The notes under the pieces are model-generated. The model made no database searches, had not been told where the DNA came from, and saw only the letters and a program-made list of their open reading frames with translations. This document shows, in pieces, positions 59,512 to 64,000 of a DNA stretch of 64,000 nt. Numbering within the stretch: position 1 is the first letter of the stretch; each line of letters begins with the position of its first letter. Where the stretch lies: assembly GCA_963693365.1 (NCBI GenBank), contig CAVNZM010000004.1, forward strand, positions 558,001 through 622,000, read 5' to 3'. A program made the position numbers and the translations under genes. Source of the DNA: Amoebidium appalachense. Its lineage: Eukaryota; Ichthyosporea.

Positions 59512-61046
59512 TCATGTCAAGCCTTGCTTAGTGACATACTGAGGGAACTGTGCGTTTTGCAGCACACCCAGATAGGGCTCGAAATTGGACGACGTGAAGC
59601 CAACCATACGCGAGGCCGGCTCGACGCTGACCTGGTACTGTGGCAGCAGTTGGTGTGCTTGGCCATTTACGTTGTAGTTGTATTGCGCCTCGGGCTGTGC
59701 AGATGCCGCTGAGGCAGCGGCACTGTACATGTTAGCATTCATGTTTGTGTTCATGTTGCCGTTCATGTTTGCTCCCATTTGGCTCGAGTAGTATGTGTTT
59801 ATGTCCCCAAAGCCCTCGATGTTGGCCCGGCCCAGGCCCGTGGCCAGCCACTCCTGCTCCTGCGGCTGCTGCTTCTGCAGAGGAAACTCGGGCACGGACT
59901 CACTGACGGGCATGGTCTGTATCTGTGTCCCGGTGTAGTTGAATATGCCGGGGTCAGAGTGCGAGCGTGCAGGCTCATAGGACAGCATGGTCTGGCTGCT
60001 GTTGTTGGAGGCCGAGTGGAACGACCCGTCCACCATAGTCTGGGACAGGCAGCCCACACACTCGCAGTCCTCGGGGTGCTGCGGCAGCGCTGCCGTGGTG
60101 GTCTGGCGTCGTGCCGGATACTGCACGGTGCCAGCGTGGGCACCGAACGAGTTGGGGTTGACCAGCGGCACCTGCGTGTTGGGCGCCAGCGTGCTCGGGG
60201 CCAGCACGGCGGCCAGGTCGTAGCCCTTCTCATCCACCGTGTTTTTGGCCGCAGGGCGCTGCTGCTGCGGGTAGGGCTCACTGGTGGCCCGCTGCCGCTG
60301 GCTGTAACTGCTGGTCTGATGGTGGTAGATGTTGCGTAGACGGTCACCCATGGCTGCAGGCACTCGGTCACCCGTGGCTGCAGGCACTGAGTCAGCAGAA
60401 AGTAGAGATAGTGCTTGGTAATTGCAAGGAGGAGTGGCTGTATATGCAACTATATCAGTGCTTGGCGCTCACTTGTTTATGTTCCAAAAGAAATGGCGTC
60501 GTACGTGAAATCCTGAAGTGTGCATTAACAGAGCTTTTTGTTTTTTCTTCTTACTAGGTACCCACGATTAGAAAGTATGCACACCACAAACAGAAGTCAA
60601 ACCAGGAACTCACGTGGTTTGACGTCGTTAGTTTGTGCTTCGCTCGAGGGCTGGCGTGGCAGCGTAGTCGGTGCAGCCCCGGCCTTATTGTGCCAGTTGT
60701 ACTCCCCCCCACCCTGCAGAGGGATACTCTTCGCCTCGTCTCCCCTCCCTGTTTCTAGCACAGACATATATTTTATCACTAGCTTTTTGTGCTCGGCTGG
60801 CTCGTAGTATGCACCGTTGTAGTTGGGTCCCATTTGTGTCCGTACGTGTCGGGTCCTGCACACAATAGGTACCTGATTAGACGTGGGCAAAACTCAACAC
60901 TGCACCAACACAAGATGTGGAAAATTCATCACAGCCTAACGGTTTACGGGAGCAAGGGTGGCTTCTTACCATATGTGACGTTCGGTGTTAAACCGCGGGC
61001 CTGGCTTTGAGTTGCACAGCATACACGAGAACTTGAGGTGCCCCAT
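59512..61046 (-). CDS. C2H2 zinc finger protein with long Q/N/S-rich tail
   Basis: Three minus-strand exons: 61046-60970, 60855-60614 and 60386-59512, with donors GTAAGA and GTGAGT; phases 2 and 1 agree and give 397 residues. The first intron cuts one C2H2 finger: C8 and C11 in SCMLCNSKPG, H24 in FNTERHI and H29 in WTRH, spacing C-x2-C-x12-H-x4-H. The rest is low complexity: Q-rich stretches (PYPQQQRP, QKQQPQEQE), an NMNGNMNTNMNANM repeat, a CECVGC pair and a C-terminal Tyr/Phe/Gln-rich part. A single finger plus glutamine- and asparagine-rich regions suggests a nucleic-acid-binding regulator, but no named family was recognised. The finger is supported by its spacing and by phase agreement across the intron. 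Exon 3 starts inside a 24-base tandem duplication. Confidence 0.68.
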
Positions 61047-64000
61047 GGTATGGATGGGCAGGGGCCGCCCCTACGTAGTCTGTCTAAACTATACTGCACA
61101 CAACTAGCTGGCTTTCAGCTGTAAACAGAGTGGAAGATGATCTCCCGCCTCACTCAAGTTCCTATAGATGCTTCATCAAAAAAGCGCACAATCCTGACTT
61201 TGTGTTATTTTGTGTGCTCTTGGCCCGCCGTGGCTATAGACTGTTGTCATAAAAAGTTTGTGTTTGGCTTGCACCCCTGGCGTGGTCGACCTTCCCTGCC
61301 CTTGGTTTAGCTAACCCTACCAAAGATGCCCGTACAAAGTACGCAGATAGCCTCGCCCCTGCTATCTGCGTCCCTTCAGCTGTGCCTGGCAGCTGGCTCA
61401 TCCAAGCTACGGCCTGATAACGGTCACACGCGAAAATCAACGCCCACGGTTGCCACGAAGAGCTTCTGGCGGATCTACGGAGGGAAAGGGGCCCCGTTGT
61501 GTGTTTGGCTGACTGCTCGCCAAAACCACGGCAGCCGCAGTTATTGGTCCGTGAAAATGTAGGCGTGGATAGGGGCAAATACCATCAGCGGCGCGACGTA
61601 GCAGCTACTAATCCTTAAAAGTAACGTAGAATTGGATTTTTAAAAAACTTGAGGTCAAGTTATTATTTTGGATCAAGCTTTATATTATGCTGAGAGCGAA
61701 ACAGATGCGTCCCGGCGATGTCATTCTCTCGAGGGTCCCACACCGATAATTTACCGCGCTCCGTGATTGACATCTTGATTGGCTTGCTTCCTTGTGCACA
61801 GAAGCCCTGTGATTGGCCGTGTCGTATGTGCGTTACTTTTTCACTTCAGGGCGCTGAGCAAAGAATTCCATTTTTCTTCTGTAACCGGCGACTAAAGGCT
61901 ATTTTTTTATTAAAAAAAACCTCATATTTCTGACTAATAATAGTTTTTATGATCAAATATTTCAGTATACATATAGATAACGAATTTTGAATTCGGAGAT
62001 CGTGCCATGGCAGCCATGCCATGTACCACAGCTTCACTCAGTCTGTCAGCTTGTGTACGATCTTGGGAGTTTGGGGGGATCCGACCTTCCGTCAAGCTAC
62101 ATTATTAACATTAACATAATTGAAATCCATTGCAAGGTGGCCGCAAACTTTTTGCTATTCTACAGATAAATATTGAAACCCATGGCTTTGAACATTAAAG
62201 AAAAAGTCTGTATAGATGTAGACCTGTTTATCAAACATCAAATTTGTTTGATCCGGCAATATCTTCGAAATGCGTAGGTGCATATCCTTCTTGCCATTGG
62301 TCAATATTTTCTTAGCATTGGCACCTTTGGCAGATGAAAAGAATTCAGGCTGCACGGAGTCGGAGGACGGCGGTGACCACTGACTTGAGTCGACGTCTGT
62401 CCCGCTGTGGCCGGTGAACCGGCGTCAACTATATGTGTATATTATATATTAATTCACAGCAAGACACGTGCGCCTGGCAATATTGTATGCGGCTGTGCAC
62501 AGTGACATGACGTCGCGCGCACTGCAGTCTGCGCGGCGCATCATCCTTTCGAAGACGTCAACATGGCACCATGCATGCGTACACCTCTTGGAATGCAGAT
62601 CGGCGACGTGCCTACGGTACCATTACCGGCGAATTCCTTACGCTTCCTCTGGGCCTGGGCCAGCCGGACACTTGAATAGCTGTGGCTCTATTTTCAACCT
62701 TATTGGGGAAAAAATGCTAATCCAAACTTTGACTGCTGTGACCTGCCAGGTCTCTTTCGAGAGACCGACTCACATCCTGAGTCAACATGCAGTCGTGTGT
62801 ACACATTGATGTATTGTTGGATGATCGAGGCCATTGTGTGCGACAAGCGATTGGCTAGATATCATACAAATGCGATTCCGCATTGCTTTTGGTAAACTTG
62901 ATTGGTTGTTCATGAAGCGCAAGAAACGCTATATAATTGGTTCAAGTTACCCAAATACTGTCTTTGTGATCCCCGTAGATGATGCTGGATAACCATTGTA
63001 ATTTGTGAGGGGCTTTTGATGGGCTGGTCATATATCATTCTTCACAGTGACGCAAGCTGTTCAATCAGATCCGCGATTGGTAGAGACTGGTGCAAAATGT
63101 TTGATCAGATCAGCCGACAGCTGCCTCTAATAAACAGTATACTAGATCTGGTACTACCGAAAACACGTAAGGCATAAAAAACCGCAAACAGGAATTTCAA
63201 GAAAGCCAAAAAATAACAAACAAACATTATACTTCAAGGTAAACTACAAATATTGGGGTACTCTCTACGTTTTTACTATTTTTTCTCATTTTTTGATTAA
63301 TTCTAGCTATAGGTCTTATGATCAGATTGATCATGTTTTGCTACAGCCATGCGAGCTCAGAAGAAAATCTTGCTTGCTCTCCTTTCTGCAGAAATTTTAA
63401 ACAGGGATTGCATTCAACTAAAAATATTTGCTAAAAACGTCAGTTTTAATGCACCAACCAGAGCTGTGTGTTTGTCTATAAGCCTTGAGTAACCCTACTT
63501 ACAACCTAACGGTTGCTTTTGGTTGCCTCTTGCCGCTCCAAGTCACGCAAGCTTCAGATCCCGTAGATCAGGGTTCGACTCGGATCACCTCGCGGAACCC
63601 TGAGCCGCGGCGCCGCTTCAATTACCCAAGAGCTATTTTTCTTTTTCTTTTTAGTTACATTCGTATCTAAGATATAATTATATTATATATGCATCTTTAC
63701 GTAATTAATGATTAAGCTAAAGTACTGTATAATGAAACCTTTCGTGAGCAAGCTTTAGAGGCTTGATACTAACAATAGGTATACTTGATTTTCCAGTATA
63801 AGTAAAAACAAATCGGAAATCTACTATATCCCAGTCCCAAATGTTTTATTCAACAGATCGTTTGTTGGCCAATCGCGTACCAATATTCATGCTTTAATGC
63901 CCTTTTTAAAGTTTATTCAATCTGGAGATTTTTGCCGAAGTCTAATTAGGCGGCTGGCGTCCGTTGCGGGGCCCTATAATTATAGATGCCCACTGTGCTT
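61047..64000. other. Intergenic; no gene recognised
   Basis: About 2.9 kb of AT-moderate DNA without microsatellites. A minus-strand frame at 62155-62355 could include an exon (acceptor CCGTGCAG near 62350), and a 113-codon plus frame lies at 62468-62809; neither has a recognised domain or partner exon. No tRNA could be folded around the GGTTCGACTC near 63570. Confidence 0.45.

Noticed and set aside
62155-62355. Possible minus-strand exon (SSAKGANAKKILTNGKKD)
   Set aside because: An acceptor-like CAG precedes it, but no clear donor, partner exon or family resemblance was found.
63541-63620. Possible tRNA because of GGTTCGACTC near 63570
   Set aside because: The bases around it do not form a T-arm stem or an acceptor stem on either strand.

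Overview
The window is nuclear DNA from an intron-rich eukaryote. Evidence: canonical GT-AG introns (mostly GTACGT, GTGCGT or GTGGGT donors), AATAAA signals after several stops, one LTR and several non-LTR retrotransposons, and an N-terminal presequence on a mitochondrial-type glutaredoxin. A secreted calcium-binding EGF protein, a UPF1 with SQ/TQ clusters at both ends and a C2H2 zinc finger protein suggest a unicellular relative of animals (holozoan protist), but this placement is tentative. Non-coding DNA is unusual: long C or G homopolymers, (CA)n/(GT)n and (CT)n tracts fill introns and intergenic DNA and often lie next to splice donors. Most short open frames here are translations of those tracts and were not annotated.  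LAYOUT. 1-2464 (+): C-terminal membrane half of an ABCG transporter, cut by the window edge. 4398-7782 (-): GLRX5-type monothiol glutaredoxin, 4 exons. 8651-9232 (-): single-exon secreted EGF protein. 9233-14153: no gene recognised. 14154-25091 (-): five-exon, 187-residue gene whose intron 3 holds a complete Ty1/copia retrotransposon (15279-22435, same orientation). 25092-29906: non-LTR retrotransposon debris, including a long reverse transcriptase ORF on + and two 3' ends on -. 30222-33420 (+): GAPDH, 4 exons. 34375-35068 (+): fragmentary subtilisin-like gene. 37012-39385 (-): peroxiredoxin-glutaredoxin fusion enzyme, 4 exons. 39386-42965: simple repeats. 42966-44453 (-): intronless MFS transporter. 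46523-57632 (-): complete UPF1 RNA helicase, 14 exons, 1070 residues. 59512-61046 (-): C2H2 zinc finger protein with a Q/N-rich tail, 3 exons. 61047-64000: no gene recognised.  HOW THE GENES RELATE. They are ordinary eukaryotic single genes, not an operon. Two thiol-redox genes (iron-sulphur-related glutaredoxin and Prx-Grx fusion) lie about 30 kb apart with GAPDH between them; nothing in the sequence shows co-regulation. The most notable items are the bacterial-style Prx5-Grx fusion carrying spliceosomal introns, the sense-oriented copia insertion whose host gene still joins in phase across it, the copia element's own defects (poly-C frameshift, YVED polymerase box), and the homopolymer-rich introns. 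Exon joins were chosen by splice signals plus phase agreement; all internal joins of the six complete genes are in phase, but no transcript data were available.
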